From an uncultured Oscillospiraceae bacterium (lineage in GTDB: Bacteria; Bacillota; Clostridia; Oscillospirales; Ruminococcaceae), in the NCBI GenBank assembly GCA_934463345.1, contig CAKSJL010000018.1, forward strand, positions 1-24,846: a stretch of DNA of 24,846 nt. The letters run 5' to 3'. The notes under the pieces are model-generated. The model was not told where the DNA came from and did no database searches. It saw only the letters and a list, made by a program, of their open reading frames with translations. The translations under genes and the position numbers were made by a program. Of this stretch, positions 1 through 7,963 are shown in pieces; the first letter of the stretch is position 1, and the number at the start of each line of letters is the position of its first letter.

Positions 1-85
1 GTTCTATGCTTACGGCGGAATGATGACAGTAATGTTTCTTAAAAGAAATGATTTTGACGAGCTGTGTTTCAGAATGAGAGGATGA
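1..85 (+). CDS. 3' end of an unidentified gene (partial)
   Basis: An open frame enters the window and ends at TGA 83-85, giving the last 27 residues, which finish in LCFRMRG. It stops 4 bases before the start of the next gene, so the two are probably cotranscribed. In Bacillus the YdbT-type PH-domain protein follows the small PH-domain protein YdbS, so this could be a YdbS-like C terminus. That is inferred from position only, because the visible tail is too short to identify. Confidence 0.5.
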   Translation, partial: FYAYGGMMTVMFLKRNDFDELCFRMRG

Positions 86-89
86 GGGA

Positions 90-1583
90 ATGATGAGAAA
101 ATTCCAGATGCGTGGCATGTATCATGAGCATTTTGTAAAATCATTCAGATATTCTGCCAAAAATATATGGCTGCTTATATTTCCTGTTCTCAGAGGTATA
201 AAATCATTCAGAATCGATTTCGGAACATTTTACACCTGGCTTTCAGGAGCATGGTTTGATTTGCTGATATTGATGGCGGTTATCGGATTTGGCATTTACC
301 GCTGGGTAACGACCTGGGTCAGATTCGGCGATGAGGAAGTTACGCTGACAAGTGGACTGTTTGTCAAAAGTGAAACCGTAATTCCGTTTAAAAGCGTTTC
401 AGTCATCTTGATCGAAAGTCCGTTTTATCTGCGTCCATTCAGAACTGACAGAATAAAGATAAATACATGTGCAGGAGCGTTTAAAAGCTCGGATATGTCA
501 TTGCTTATGCGTTCAAGTGATTTTAATATAATAAGAAATGAACTTGAAAATTTGGGTGACAATGCAATTAAAGTAATTGAAATTCGTCCAAAGTCACTTA
601 ACGTGCTTTTCTTTTCACTTGTTTTCTCAAGCAGTATGTATGGAGCAATATATATTGTATTATTTTTCTTTCAGCTTGGAAGTGTTTCGAGGGATCTGAT
701 AGAGCATGAATTCAGGGATACGCTGAGCCAGCTGACAAATGAGGTGTCATCAATCATTGCTTTTAATATTCCAAGAAAGGCAATATATCTGAGTGTACTT
801 ATAGGTGTAAGCTGGGCTTTGTCATTTATAGTGAATATTCTCAGATATGCAGGATTCAAGCTTGAAAAACACAGCAGATATTTCAAGGTCAGCATGGGTG
901 CAGTTACATTAAGAAATTACTACATCTTATCGGATAAGATAAATTATGTAGATATGCGCCAGACTCTTTTGATGAAGCTGTTTCACCGGAGCGCTCTTAA
1001 TATTAACTGTGCCGGTTATGGAAACATAAAAAGCGAGCTTCCTGTTCTTGTACCGGTTATAAACTCGAAAACTGTTCATGATGCGCTTGAACTGCTGAAT
1101 TTCAGACATGGGAAGGTAAAGCGGACTGCAAAAGCGAACAGGGCGGCTGTTATGACTTTTCTCGGACTTCCACTGACGTTTTTGCTGGGAATACCGCTGC
1201 TTATGGTATTGCTTTTTCACTGGACTCCGAAATTTGCAGATCTTATTCTGCCATTTGCTTTTTTTGCTGAAATTCCGGCAATTCTGATGACGATTATAAA
1301 AATAAATGCGCTCCTGGAAACTAATGTTACAATAGAAGACGAGTTCATATATCTTCATTACACACGCTTTTTTACATTTCATACAGTTGTTGTTGACAGA
1401 AAAAAGCTTGTCAAGCTTCAGATAATTCAGAATCCTGTTCAGAAAAAACTTGGACGCTGTCGTATAGATTTTTATTTCAGTTCAGGTGTTCCTAAAAAAA
1501 ACAAGCTTTACGGAATGAATATAAAAGATGCGAAAAGAATAGAAAACTTGCTTTCAAAGGATATAATGTATCATTATATTTGA
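90..1583 (+). CDS. YdbT-like membrane protein with three bacterial PH (bPH2) domains
   Basis: The 497-residue protein matches the usual length of B. subtilis YdbT (about 490). Hydrophobic segments lie at about 27-40 and 55-73, 168-196, 222-250, and 350-405 (two). Each membrane block is followed by a soluble stretch typical of the bPH2 fold: about 73-130 (VRFGDEEVTLTSG), 251-310 (LEKHSRYFKVSMGAVTLRNY) and 408-470 (NVTIEDEFIYLHYTRFF). The repeat of two membrane helices plus a PH domain, three times over, is the family signature. The start is the first of two adjacent ATGs (90 and 93), behind GAGGATGAGGG. The family function is poorly defined; in Bacillus YdbS/YdbT have been linked to resistance to antimicrobial agents. 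The membrane location is secure and the role is not. Confidence 0.8.
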   Translation: MMRKFQMRGMYHEHFVKSFRYSAKNIWLLIFPVLRGIKSFRIDFGTFYTWLSGAWFDLLILMAVIGFGIYRWVTTWVRFGDEEVTLTSGLFVKSETVIPFKSVSVILIESPFYLRPFRTDRIKINTCAGAFKSSDMSLLMRSSDFNIIRNELENLGDNAIKVIEIRPKSLNVLFFSLVFSSSMYGAIYIVLFFFQLGSVSRDLIEHEFRDTLSQLTNEVSSIIAFNIPRKAIYLSVLIGVSWALSFIVNILRYAGFKLEKHSRYFKVSMGAVTLRNYYILSDKINYVDMRQTLLMKLFHRSALNINCAGYGNIKSELPVLVPVINSKTVHDALELLNFRHGKVKRTAKANRAAVMTFLGLPLTFLLGIPLLMVLLFHWTPKFADLILPFAFFAEIPAILMTIIKINALLETNVTIEDEFIYLHYTRFFTFHTVVVDRKKLVKLQIIQNPVQKKLGRCRIDFYFSSGVPKKNKLYGMNIKDAKRIENLLSKDIMYHYI

Positions 1584-1660
1584 GACAACATTGCACAAAA
1601 TCCGCTTGTCAGCTTCGTAAGGTATTGCCTTGAAATATTGTATTTATGTGCCATTTCGTT
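1583..1660. repeat. Degenerate copy of a ~75-bp palindromic repeat
   Basis: AGACAACATTGCACAAA begins on the last base of the preceding stop codon. It differs by one base from AGACAACACTGCACAAA at 20140-20156. At the expected distance a weak right arm is present, TTTATGTGCCATTTCGTT (1643-1660), resembling TTTGTGCGGTTTTGTCTT at 20198-20215. Overall length is 78 bp here against 75 bp there. The left arms are clearly related. The right arm and interior have diverged, so membership in one family is an inference. Confidence 0.4.
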
Positions 1661-1695
1661 GATTTTGAAAAAATATAAAAAATTGTCCGAACCAC

Positions 1696-1724
1696 TTGAT
1701 TTTTTTTGTGCGATATGGTATAAT
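1696..1724 (+). promoter_or_regulatory. Sigma-A-type promoter for the SRP RNA and dnaX
   Basis: TTGATT (1696-1701), a 17-base spacer and TATAAT (1719-1724). Transcription would begin near 1731, about 25 bases before the SRP RNA terminal stem, which implies a short trimmed 5' leader. Confidence 0.75.
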
Positions 1725-1755
1725 TAAAAAGCTTTAAACAAGGAGTTGTTAAATA

Positions 1756-1886
1756 TTCCGGAATATAGGTGTGCGGGCCCTGTGCAATGAGACACCGTGA
1801 ACCATGTCAGGCGGGGAACCGAGCAGCATTAAGCGGATCGTTTCGTGTGCCGCAGTCAGCCTGCACACCTATGTTCCGGAATTTTT
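1756..1886 (+). ncRNA. ffs: Signal recognition particle RNA (small bacterial 4.5S type)
   Basis: This RNA pairs with Ffh and targets nascent membrane and secreted proteins. The conserved domain IV hairpin is present: CAGG (1808-1811), GGAA tetraloop (1815-1818) and AGCAGC (1822-1827), flanked by GTGAACCATGT. A 19-bp terminal stem joins 1756-1774 to 1863-1881 with a single U-G wobble. It is followed by TTTTT (1882-1886), so the closing stem can also act as an intrinsic terminator. There is no room for an Alu domain, so it is the short form. Its position directly upstream of dnaX is the arrangement known from Bacillus. The mature ends are approximate. Confidence 0.93.
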
Positions 1887-1912
1887 ATATGCCGTAACAG
1901 TGACATTCAAAA

Positions 1913-3475
1913 ATGGAGGTGACCGTTATTTACAAGGCATTGTACAGAAAATGGCGGCCGCATTCATTTGACGATGTTATTTCTCAGCCGCATATAATTA
2001 CAACTTTAAAAAATCAGATAAAAAATTCAAAGACAGCTCACGCTTATCTTTTTACAGGTTCAAGGGGAACTGGTAAAACAACCTGTGCAAGAATCTTTGC
2101 AAAAGCTGTGAACTGTCCGAATGAAAAGGACGGAAACCCTTGTCTTGAATGCGATATATGCAGGGATGCTGATTTGTCGGCGCTTTCGGATATAATTGAG
2201 ATAGATGCTGCTTCCAACAATGGCGTTGAGGATATAAGGGATCTTCGTGACGGAGCAGTGTACACGCCGGAACGATGCAGATATAAGGTCTATATAATTG
2301 ATGAGGTGCATATGCTTTCGCCGAGTGCGTTCAATGCATTGCTTAAAATAATGGAAGAACCGCCGGAGTATGTCAAGTTTATCCTTGCAACAACTGAGGT
2401 TTACAAAGTTCCTGCAACTATTACCTCGAGGTGTCAGCGTTTTGATTTCAGAAGAATTCTTACTGAAGATATAAAAGAACGTCTGATGTACATTGCTGGC
2501 AAGGAAAATATTTCTCTTGAAAGTGAAGCGGCTGTGCTGATTGCCAAGCTTTCAGACGGCGGTATGAGGGATGCGCTTTCGCTTCTTGATCAATGTGCCG
2601 CTTATTCTGATAAGATAGATCCTGAAACAGTTTCGGCAGCTGCCGGAATTGCTGGAAGAGGACATCTTTTTAAGATAATAGAGGCTTCGGTAAAAAAACA
2701 GCCGGGAGATGCGCTTGAGGTTGCCGACAGTCTTTACAGCATGTCAAAGGATATGCAGAAGCTATGCGTTGAATTGACAGAGCAGTTCCGCAATATGATG
2801 CTTATAAAGGTTTGTCCGGAAAAGTCCGGACTGATTGTCTGTATGCCGGATGAGCTTGAAAAACTTAAAGGTTTTGCGGAAAAATTGGAGCTTCCGGAAA
2901 TATTGAACAGCCTTTCGATACTTCAGGAATGCAATGAAAGAATAGGACGGGCGCTTAACAAGCGTGTTGAGCTTGAAATGTGTCTTATAAAGCTTTGTAC
3001 CAGATATATACCGCAGAAAGTATCTGGTAGCAGTACAGATTACAGTAATGCAAAGCAGTCTGCCAGCATGAAAAAGGAGTTGCCGCGCAGAGCAGATGAA
3101 TCTGTTCAGGCTGAAAATGTCAAACCTGCTGCTGATATATCAAAACTTAAAGCTTCCGATTTCAAGCCGCTTGCTGAATGGACAGCCGTTCTTGACGAAT
3201 TTACAAATATCTGTCCTTCTGTTTCCGGAACGCTTTCCGGTTCAACAGCATTTGTTTATAAAAATATTATGCTAATTGATACAAAAAACAGGTTTTTCCT
3301 GAAACTCTTTAAGGTGAAGGAAAATGCTGTACAGCTTGACAGAGCAATACAGAATGTTATGGGAAGAGCCTATGCTATAAAGGCAAGGTGCTCAGCTGAG
3401 GACAAGGAAGAGAAAAAGGCTGACGCATTGATTGAAAAAGCTATAAACAGCGGTATAGAAACTGCTGTTGAATAA
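1913..3475 (+). CDS. dnaX: DNA polymerase III subunit gamma/tau
   Basis: This is the clamp-loader ATPase of the replisome. Numbered from ATG 1913 it has 520 residues. It shows the Walker A motif GSRGTGKTT (49-57), zinc-knuckle cysteines 68, 77, 80 and 83, DEVH Walker B (130-133) and the SRC arginine-finger motif (172-174). A conserved oligomerisation domain runs to about 360, and a low-complexity linker and divergent C-terminal tau region follow. The coordinates use the first conventional start. The SD at 1915-1922 and homology both favour ATT 1928, giving I/M-YKALYRKWRP, which is where DnaX family proteins begin. It is the first gene after the SRP RNA and is followed by ybaB and recR. Confidence 0.96.
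   Translation: MEVTVIYKALYRKWRPHSFDDVISQPHIITTLKNQIKNSKTAHAYLFTGSRGTGKTTCARIFAKAVNCPNEKDGNPCLECDICRDADLSALSDIIEIDAASNNGVEDIRDLRDGAVYTPERCRYKVYIIDEVHMLSPSAFNALLKIMEEPPEYVKFILATTEVYKVPATITSRCQRFDFRRILTEDIKERLMYIAGKENISLESEAAVLIAKLSDGGMRDALSLLDQCAAYSDKIDPETVSAAAGIAGRGHLFKIIEASVKKQPGDALEVADSLYSMSKDMQKLCVELTEQFRNMMLIKVCPEKSGLIVCMPDELEKLKGFAEKLELPEILNSLSILQECNERIGRALNKRVELEMCLIKLCTRYIPQKVSGSSTDYSNAKQSASMKKELPRRADESVQAENVKPAADISKLKASDFKPLAEWTAVLDEFTNICPSVSGTLSGSTAFVYKNIMLIDTKNRFFLKLFKVKENAVQLDRAIQNVMGRAYAIKARCSAEDKEEKKADALIEKAINSGIETAVE
1915..1922 (+). promoter_or_regulatory. Strong Shine-Dalgarno that decides the dnaX start
   Basis: GGAGGTGA is a perfect 8-base match to the 16S anti-SD. It overlaps the third base of the ATG at 1913 and lies inside the frame opened there. 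The codon at normal spacing, 5 bases past the SD, is ATT 1928. The ATG has no SD of its own. Confidence 0.7.
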
Positions 3476-3618
3476 ATTGGGGACAGCTTTACTATATGTA
3501 TGCAGCTGCCTTGAAAAATAACTTATGGGACGATCCTGAAATGCTGTTTTGCAGTAACAGCACTGGTTTTTGTACCGGAAGAATTACGGATAGTCTAAAA
3601 TATTAAAGGAGTAGGAAA

Positions 3619-3963
3619 ATGAAATCAAGAGTACCTAAGAATATGGGCGGAGCTCAGAATATGAACTCCATGATCAGACAGGCACAGAAGATGCAGGATG
3701 AAATAACAGAGCTTCAGAATGATATTGAAGCAAGAGACTTTTCTGCAACATCAGGCGGCGGACAGGTTGAAGTCGTTGTAACTGGTGCAAAGAATATCAA
3801 ATCTCTTACAATTAAGCCGGAGGTTGTTGATCCGGAGGATATAGAAATGCTCCAGGATCTTGTTATCAGCGCTATTAACGAAGCAATGGCAAATGTTGAA
3901 AAGACAACTGAGGAGGAAATGAACAAGATTACAGGCGGAGTATCATTGCCTGGATTGTTCTGA
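3619..3963 (+). CDS. ybaB: YbaB/EbfC family nucleoid-associated protein
   Basis: The 114-residue protein is close to the usual family length (about 105). It has the typical layout: a Met/Gln-rich N-terminal helix ([19 protein letters not shown]), a central [12 protein letters not shown] strand with [21 protein letters not shown], and a C-terminal helix ending in TGG-SLPGLF. YbaB dimers bind DNA without strong sequence specificity. The ATG follows AAAGGAG at a normal distance. The dnaX-ybaB-recR order is conserved across bacteria. The stop is one base before the recR start, which suggests translational coupling. Confidence 0.95.
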   Translation: MKSRVPKNMGGAQNMNSMIRQAQKMQDEITELQNDIEARDFSATSGGGQVEVVVTGAKNIKSLTIKPEVVDPEDIEMLQDLVISAINEAMANVEKTTEEEMNKITGGVSLPGLF

Positions 3964-3964
3964 T

Positions 3965-4567
3965 ATGGCTGATAATAGTGCACTTCCGCTGGTTGTTCTT
4001 TCTGAGCAGTTTGCAAAGCTGCCCGGAATAGGAATGAAAACGGCGCAAAGGCTTGCATATGCTGTAATGGCTATGAGCGATGAGGACGCAAAGCAGTTCG
4101 CAGACGCTATAATTGCCGTTAAAACTGATGTCGGATACTGCAAAGTATGTCAGAACCTTACTGAATATGAAGTCTGTCCTATCTGTTCAGACGACCAGAG
4201 AGATCAGTCGGTCATATGCGTTGTTGAAACGCCTAAGGATGTTACAGCATTTGAGAGGACTAATGAATATGGCGGGACATATCATGTTCTTCATGGTCTG
4301 CTTTCTCCAATAAACGGCGTTGGTCCTGACGATATAAAAATAAAGGAGCTTCTTGACAGGGTAAAAACCGGAAATGTCGAAGAGATAATCATGGCAACTA
4401 ACCCTACGGTTGAAGGCGAAGCTACAGCTATGTACATAGCAAGGCTCTTAAAGCCGGTTGGCGTTAAGGTTACACGTCTGGCGTTTGGAATTCCTGTCGG
4501 AGGACATCTTGAATATGCGGATGAAGTAACGCTTTTTAAGGCGCTTGAAAACAGAAGCGAGATGTAA
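3965..4567 (+). CDS. recR: Recombination mediator protein RecR
   Basis: RecR acts with RecF and RecO to load RecA at gaps. The 200-residue protein has full family length. It has a helix-hairpin-helix ([17 protein letters not shown], 16-32), a C4 zinc finger (Cys 59, 62, 71, 74), a TOPRIM domain starting at [10 protein letters not shown] (84-93), and the C-terminal Walker-B-like segment [17 protein letters not shown]. The start ATG 3965 is one base past the ybaB stop and has no separate strong SD, so it probably depends on translation of ybaB. Confidence 0.97.
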   Translation: MADNSALPLVVLSEQFAKLPGIGMKTAQRLAYAVMAMSDEDAKQFADAIIAVKTDVGYCKVCQNLTEYEVCPICSDDQRDQSVICVVETPKDVTAFERTNEYGGTYHVLHGLLSPINGVGPDDIKIKELLDRVKTGNVEEIIMATNPTVEGEATAMYIARLLKPVGVKVTRLAFGIPVGGHLEYADEVTLFKALENRSEM

Positions 4568-4580
4568 ATTGAATAATTAT

Positions 4581-4616
4581 ACAGTTTGCCCTATGGTTTT
4601 TTCCATGGGGTACTGT
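4581..4616 (+). other. Hairpin downstream of recR without a U-tract
   Basis: ACAGT (4581-4585) pairs with ACTGT (4612-4616). CCCTATGG (4589-4596) pairs with CCATGGGG (4603-4610) through one G-U wobble, around a T6 loop. The stem is strong, but no T-run follows, so it does not look like a standard intrinsic terminator. It could be an mRNA 3'-end stabiliser. Confidence 0.45.
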
Positions 4617-4709
4617 AGTATTATATGGTCAGTACAAACTCATCATAGTTTAAAACTGACAGAGATGTGCTGAAGTCATGATTTTTTTGAAAAATATTTG
4701 TAAAATATA

Positions 4710-4738
4710 TTGTAAAGTCGGCAGTATTGTGTTAAAAT
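4710..4738 (+). promoter_or_regulatory. Promoter for the nfeD-SPFH operon
   Basis: TTGTAA (4710-4715), a 17-base spacer and TAAAAT (4733-4738). Initiation near 4745 would give a leader of about 50 bases before the nfeD start. Confidence 0.6.
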
Positions 4739-4793
4739 AGTTGTAGGCAGTACAGATGCAGACTGTATGCAATTACTGTGAAAGGAGAACAAT

Positions 4794-5249
4794 ATGGTAG
4801 GACACCTTATTTTGTGGGGAGTCGTTTTTGCTGTTATGGTGATAGCAGAGCTTGCATCAATGCAGCTTGTTTCGATCTGGTTTGCGGCAGGTGCTCTGGC
4901 TTCATTTATTGTTGCTTTGTGCAAGCTGGGAATGGGAATGCAGATGTTTGTTTTTGTTGTAGTTTCAGTAATACTGTTAACTGTAACAAGACCGCTTCTT
5001 AAGAAATTTACTGTCAGAAAAGCACAGCCTACAAATATTGATCTTGACATTGGGAAAACGGCTGTTGTAATTGAAACTGTCAATAACAGCTCAGATACGG
5101 GAAGAGCAAGACTTAACGGCGTTGACTGGAAAGCGGTTTCTACTGACGGATCTGTTATTCCGGAGGGAAGTATAGTAAAAATTGACGATATTAACGGAAC
5201 AAAGCTTTTTGTTACACTGACTGAACAGAAAGCAACTGTTAATAATTAA
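4794..5249 (+). CDS. NfeD family membrane protein (short form)
   Basis: The 151-residue protein has three close-packed hydrophobic segments (about 4-22, 28-45, 48-66). A basic turn (RPLLKKFTVRKAQPTN) and a soluble C-terminal beta-rich OB-fold domain (about 80-148, with IGKTAVVIETVNNSSDTGRA and EGSIVKIDDINGTKLFV) follow. This is the short NfeD type that is almost always encoded beside an SPFH protein and is thought to work with it in membrane microdomains. The ATG follows AAAGGAGAAC. The stop is 12 bases before the next gene's ATG. The family is well supported; the molecular role is not settled. Confidence 0.9.
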   Translation: MVGHLILWGVVFAVMVIAELASMQLVSIWFAAGALASFIVALCKLGMGMQMFVFVVVSVILLTVTRPLLKKFTVRKAQPTNIDLDIGKTAVVIETVNNSSDTGRARLNGVDWKAVSTDGSVIPEGSIVKIDDINGTKLFVTLTEQKATVNN

Positions 5250-5261
5250 TTGGAGGAAATT

Positions 5262-6245
5262 ATGGGATACATTATTTTTGGCGTTATAATTTTCATTATT
5301 CTGGTTCTTATAACAAGGATTAAAATTGTTCCACAGGCTCAGGTGTATATTGTTGAAAGACTCGGTACATTTTATGCGCAGTGGTCAACAGGTCCGCATT
5401 TTCTTGTTCCGTTTCTTGACAGAATTGCAAAAAAGGTTTCTATCAAGGATCAAATTGTGGACTTCAAGCCGCAGTCTGTTATTACAAAGGATAACGTTTC
5501 AATGCAGATTGATACGGTTGTGTTCTTTCAGGTAACTGATGCAAAACAGTATGCTTACGGTGTTGAGCGTCCTATATCAGCTATTGAAAATCTGACAGCA
5601 ACAACTCTCCGTAACATCATAGGCGCTATGGTGCTTGATGAAACTCTTACATCTCGTGATAGTATTAACCAGCAGATAACTGCCATTCTTGATGAAGCAA
5701 CAGACCGCTGGGGTATCAAGGTAAGCCGTGTTGAGCTGAAAAATATTCTTCCGCCGAGAGAAATTCAGGATTCAATGGAAAAGCAGATGAAGGCTGAGCG
5801 TGAAAGTCGTGAAAAAATCCTGCTTGCAGAGGGCGAAAAGAAATCGAAAATTCTTGTTGCACAGGGCGATAAGGAATCACAGATCCTTCGTGCTGAGGCC
5901 GCAAAGGAAGCGGAAATTTTAAGAGCGCAGGCTGAAAAGGAAGCTATGATTCTTCGTGCGGACGCTGTAAGAGAAAAGAAAATTCGTGAGTCAGAGGGTG
6001 AAGCAAAGGCTATTGAAACAGTTCAGAAAGCAAAAGCTGATGCACTTGCGATGTTAAATCTTGCAAATCCAAGCGATAATGTACTGAAATATAAGGCAAT
6101 TGAGGCATTCCCGGCTGTTGCAGACGGAAAGGCAACAAAGATAATTATTCCAAGTGAAATTCAAAGCGTTGCCGGACTTGCGGCTGGATTGCAGGGAGTA
6201 ATTTCTGATAAAAAGGTTGAACAGAAGCCGGAAGGTAAAGCCTAA
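5262..6245 (+). CDS. SPFH/band 7 (stomatin/QmcA-like) membrane scaffold protein
   Basis: The 327-residue protein starts at ATG 5262. A TTG at 5250 is in frame but forms part of the SD TTGGAGGAAA, so it was rejected as the start. An N-terminal membrane anchor (about 2-20) is followed by the SPFH domain with VPQAQVYIVERLGTF and FLVPFLDRIAKKV, then VSRVELKNILPP. A long charged coiled coil (about 170-265) is built from repeats of the form ILRAEAAKEAE. The C-terminal part ends with IIIPSEIQSVAGLAAGL, similar to QmcA/stomatin-type proteins. The pairing with nfeD is the canonical operon. A membrane-domain scaffold role is family knowledge. Confidence 0.93.
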   Translation: MGYIIFGVIIFIILVLITRIKIVPQAQVYIVERLGTFYAQWSTGPHFLVPFLDRIAKKVSIKDQIVDFKPQSVITKDNVSMQIDTVVFFQVTDAKQYAYGVERPISAIENLTATTLRNIIGAMVLDETLTSRDSINQQITAILDEATDRWGIKVSRVELKNILPPREIQDSMEKQMKAERESREKILLAEGEKKSKILVAQGDKESQILRAEAAKEAEILRAQAEKEAMILRADAVREKKIRESEGEAKAIETVQKAKADALAMLNLANPSDNVLKYKAIEAFPAVADGKATKIIIPSEIQSVAGLAAGLQGVISDKKVEQKPEGKA

Positions 6246-6284
6246 AAAATTCGTAGTTTGATGCGATAATTTATATACAAGCTG

Positions 6285-6315
6285 AAAGGAGTGATTTATA
6301 TCGCTCCTTTTTGTT
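6285..6315 (+). terminator. Intrinsic terminator of the nfeD-SPFH operon
   Basis: AAAGGAGTGAT (6285-6295) pairs with ATCGCTCCTTT (6300-6310) with one G-T wobble and a 4-base loop. The right arm runs into TTTTTGTTT. Confidence 0.85.
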
Positions 6316-6342
6316 TAATATGCGAAAAAAAATTAAACAGTG

Positions 6343-6371
6343 TTGCAAGTGGGTTTATAATGCTGTATAAT
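6343..6371 (+). promoter_or_regulatory. Promoter for the MBOAT operon
   Basis: TTGCAA (6343-6348), a 17-base spacer and TATAAT (6366-6371). A second TATAAT at 6356-6361 has no -35 box at proper spacing. Initiation near 6378 leaves an untranslated leader of about 165 bases. CTGGAT (6382-6387) and ATCCAG (6457-6462) in that leader could pair, but no known riboswitch is recognised. Confidence 0.65.
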
Positions 6372-6544
6372 AAAAATATAACTGGATTTTTACAGTTACT
6401 TTGTCGGATTTTTATAGATGGCTGCATTAGGCATTAAAAATATAATGGCAACAGGTATCCAGATTATTTCGGCAGGAAATACTGTGAAAAAAATAAGATA
6501 TAATTCTGGTTATATAAAGAACAAATCAAAACGGAGATAGTAAA

Positions 6545-7948
6545 ATGGTTTTTTCAAGTCTATTTTTTCTGTATTTCTTTTTGCCGCTTTGTGTGATTTT
6601 TTATGCTGCAAAAAACAAAATGCGTTACCGCAACATGATACTTTTAATATTTTCCCTTGCGTTTTATGCCTGGGGAGAGCCGTTGTGTGTCTTTTTACTG
6701 ATAATAAGTGCAGCGGTAAATTTTATATTCGGTCTGCTGATAGACAGCTATAAGGGTCGGACAGGCTCAAAAATTGCCGTAACTGCGGCGGTTGTGTTTG
6801 ATATAGCAATGCTTGGAGTTTTTAAGTACAGTGGATTCATTGTTGAAAATATTAATGCTGTTACTGGTCTGGGGATTAATGTTCCACAGATAAGACTGCC
6901 TATTGGGATAAGTTTTTTTACTTTCCAGATGATATCGTATGTTATTGACTGCCATTGGGAAAAGGTTGAGGTTCAAAAAAGCTATCCTAAATTTCTTATG
7001 TACGTTTCGCTTTTTCCGCAGCTTGTTGCCGGACCGATCGTAAGATACAGTACGATTGAAAGCGAAATCAGCAGTAGAAAAACTACTGCCAGCGATCTCT
7101 ACTCAGGAGTTTCCAGAATAGCAGTCGGGCTTGGAAAAAAGGTTATCATTGCAAATAATTTAAGTACTATTGTTTCCTCGCTTTTTGACGGTGAGCTGAG
7201 TCAGATATCTGCTGTTGGAACATGGCTTGGTGCAATGCTTTATGCATTGCAGATTTATTTTGATTTCTCCGGTTATTCCGATATGGCTATTGGTCTTGGA
7301 AGAATTTTCGGTTTTCATTTTGACGAAAATTTCAATTACCCGTTTATTTGTAAGGATGTTTCGGAATTCTGGCAGAGATGGCATATTTCTCTCAGTTCAT
7401 TTTTTCGGGACTATCTTCTTTATGTTCCTATTTTCGGAAGGAGAAGAAAATACGGTGGGCTTTTCCTTGTCTGGTTCTGTACCGGACTATGGCATGGCGC
7501 AAGCTGGAACTTTGTGATTTGGGGACTTTATTTTGGAATGTTCATATTTATTGAACAGAAAATCGGAAAAAAGAAGATAAAAAGAATTCCTCTTGCTTTA
7601 AGACATCTTTATAATAAGATAGTTATTATTATAGGATTTGGCATATTCTATTTCGAGGATCTCGGTAAGCTTGGAGAGTTCTTTAAAAATCTTGTCGGAC
7701 TTAACGGAAATGGATTTATTGATGAATTTACGAAGCTTTCATTTACAAATAATATATACCTCATTGTCGCAGCAATAATGTGTACGTTTCCGATTGCAAA
7801 AGCTATTGAAAGGCGTGCCGGAAAACATTATATTTCTGCTGTTGCGCTTGAAGCTTCAAAAATTGCTGTAAATATGGCACTGGTACTTGTAAGCAGTATA
7901 ATGCTTGTTGACGCAACAAACAATCCGTTTTTGTACTTCAGATTTTAG
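6545..7948 (+). CDS. MBOAT family O-acyltransferase (AlgI/DltB/PatA-like)
   Basis: This is an integral membrane acyltransferase of 467 residues, a typical length. About ten hydrophobic segments are visible. Family motifs are FPQLVAGPIVRY (about 156-167), YFDFSGYSDMAIGLGRIFG, SEFWQRWHISLSSFFRDY with His280, and GLWHGASWNF with the catalytic His317. MBOAT proteins move an acyl group across the membrane onto an extracellular acceptor: alginate in AlgI, teichoic acid in DltB, peptidoglycan in PatA. The ATG follows ACGGAGATAG. The next gene starts 15 bases past the stop. The partner is a DHHW protein, as in AlgI/AlgJ, not DltD. The acceptor polymer cannot be read from the sequence. Confidence 0.93.
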   Translation: MVFSSLFFLYFFLPLCVIFYAAKNKMRYRNMILLIFSLAFYAWGEPLCVFLLIISAAVNFIFGLLIDSYKGRTGSKIAVTAAVVFDIAMLGVFKYSGFIVENINAVTGLGINVPQIRLPIGISFFTFQMISYVIDCHWEKVEVQKSYPKFLMYVSLFPQLVAGPIVRYSTIESEISSRKTTASDLYSGVSRIAVGLGKKVIIANNLSTIVSSLFDGELSQISAVGTWLGAMLYALQIYFDFSGYSDMAIGLGRIFGFHFDENFNYPFICKDVSEFWQRWHISLSSFFRDYLLYVPIFGRRRKYGGLFLVWFCTGLWHGASWNFVIWGLYFGMFIFIEQKIGKKKIKRIPLALRHLYNKIVIIIGFGIFYFEDLGKLGEFFKNLVGLNGNGFIDEFTKLSFTNNIYLIVAAIMCTFPIAKAIERRAGKHYISAVALEASKIAVNMALVLVSSIMLVDATNNPFLYFRF

Positions 7949-7963
7949 GAGGCGTAAAAATAT

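Noticed and set aside
6378..6544. Riboswitch (e.g. c-di-GMP) in the MBOAT operon leader
   Set aside because: No conserved core motif of known classes is present, and only a weak 6-bp pairing was found.
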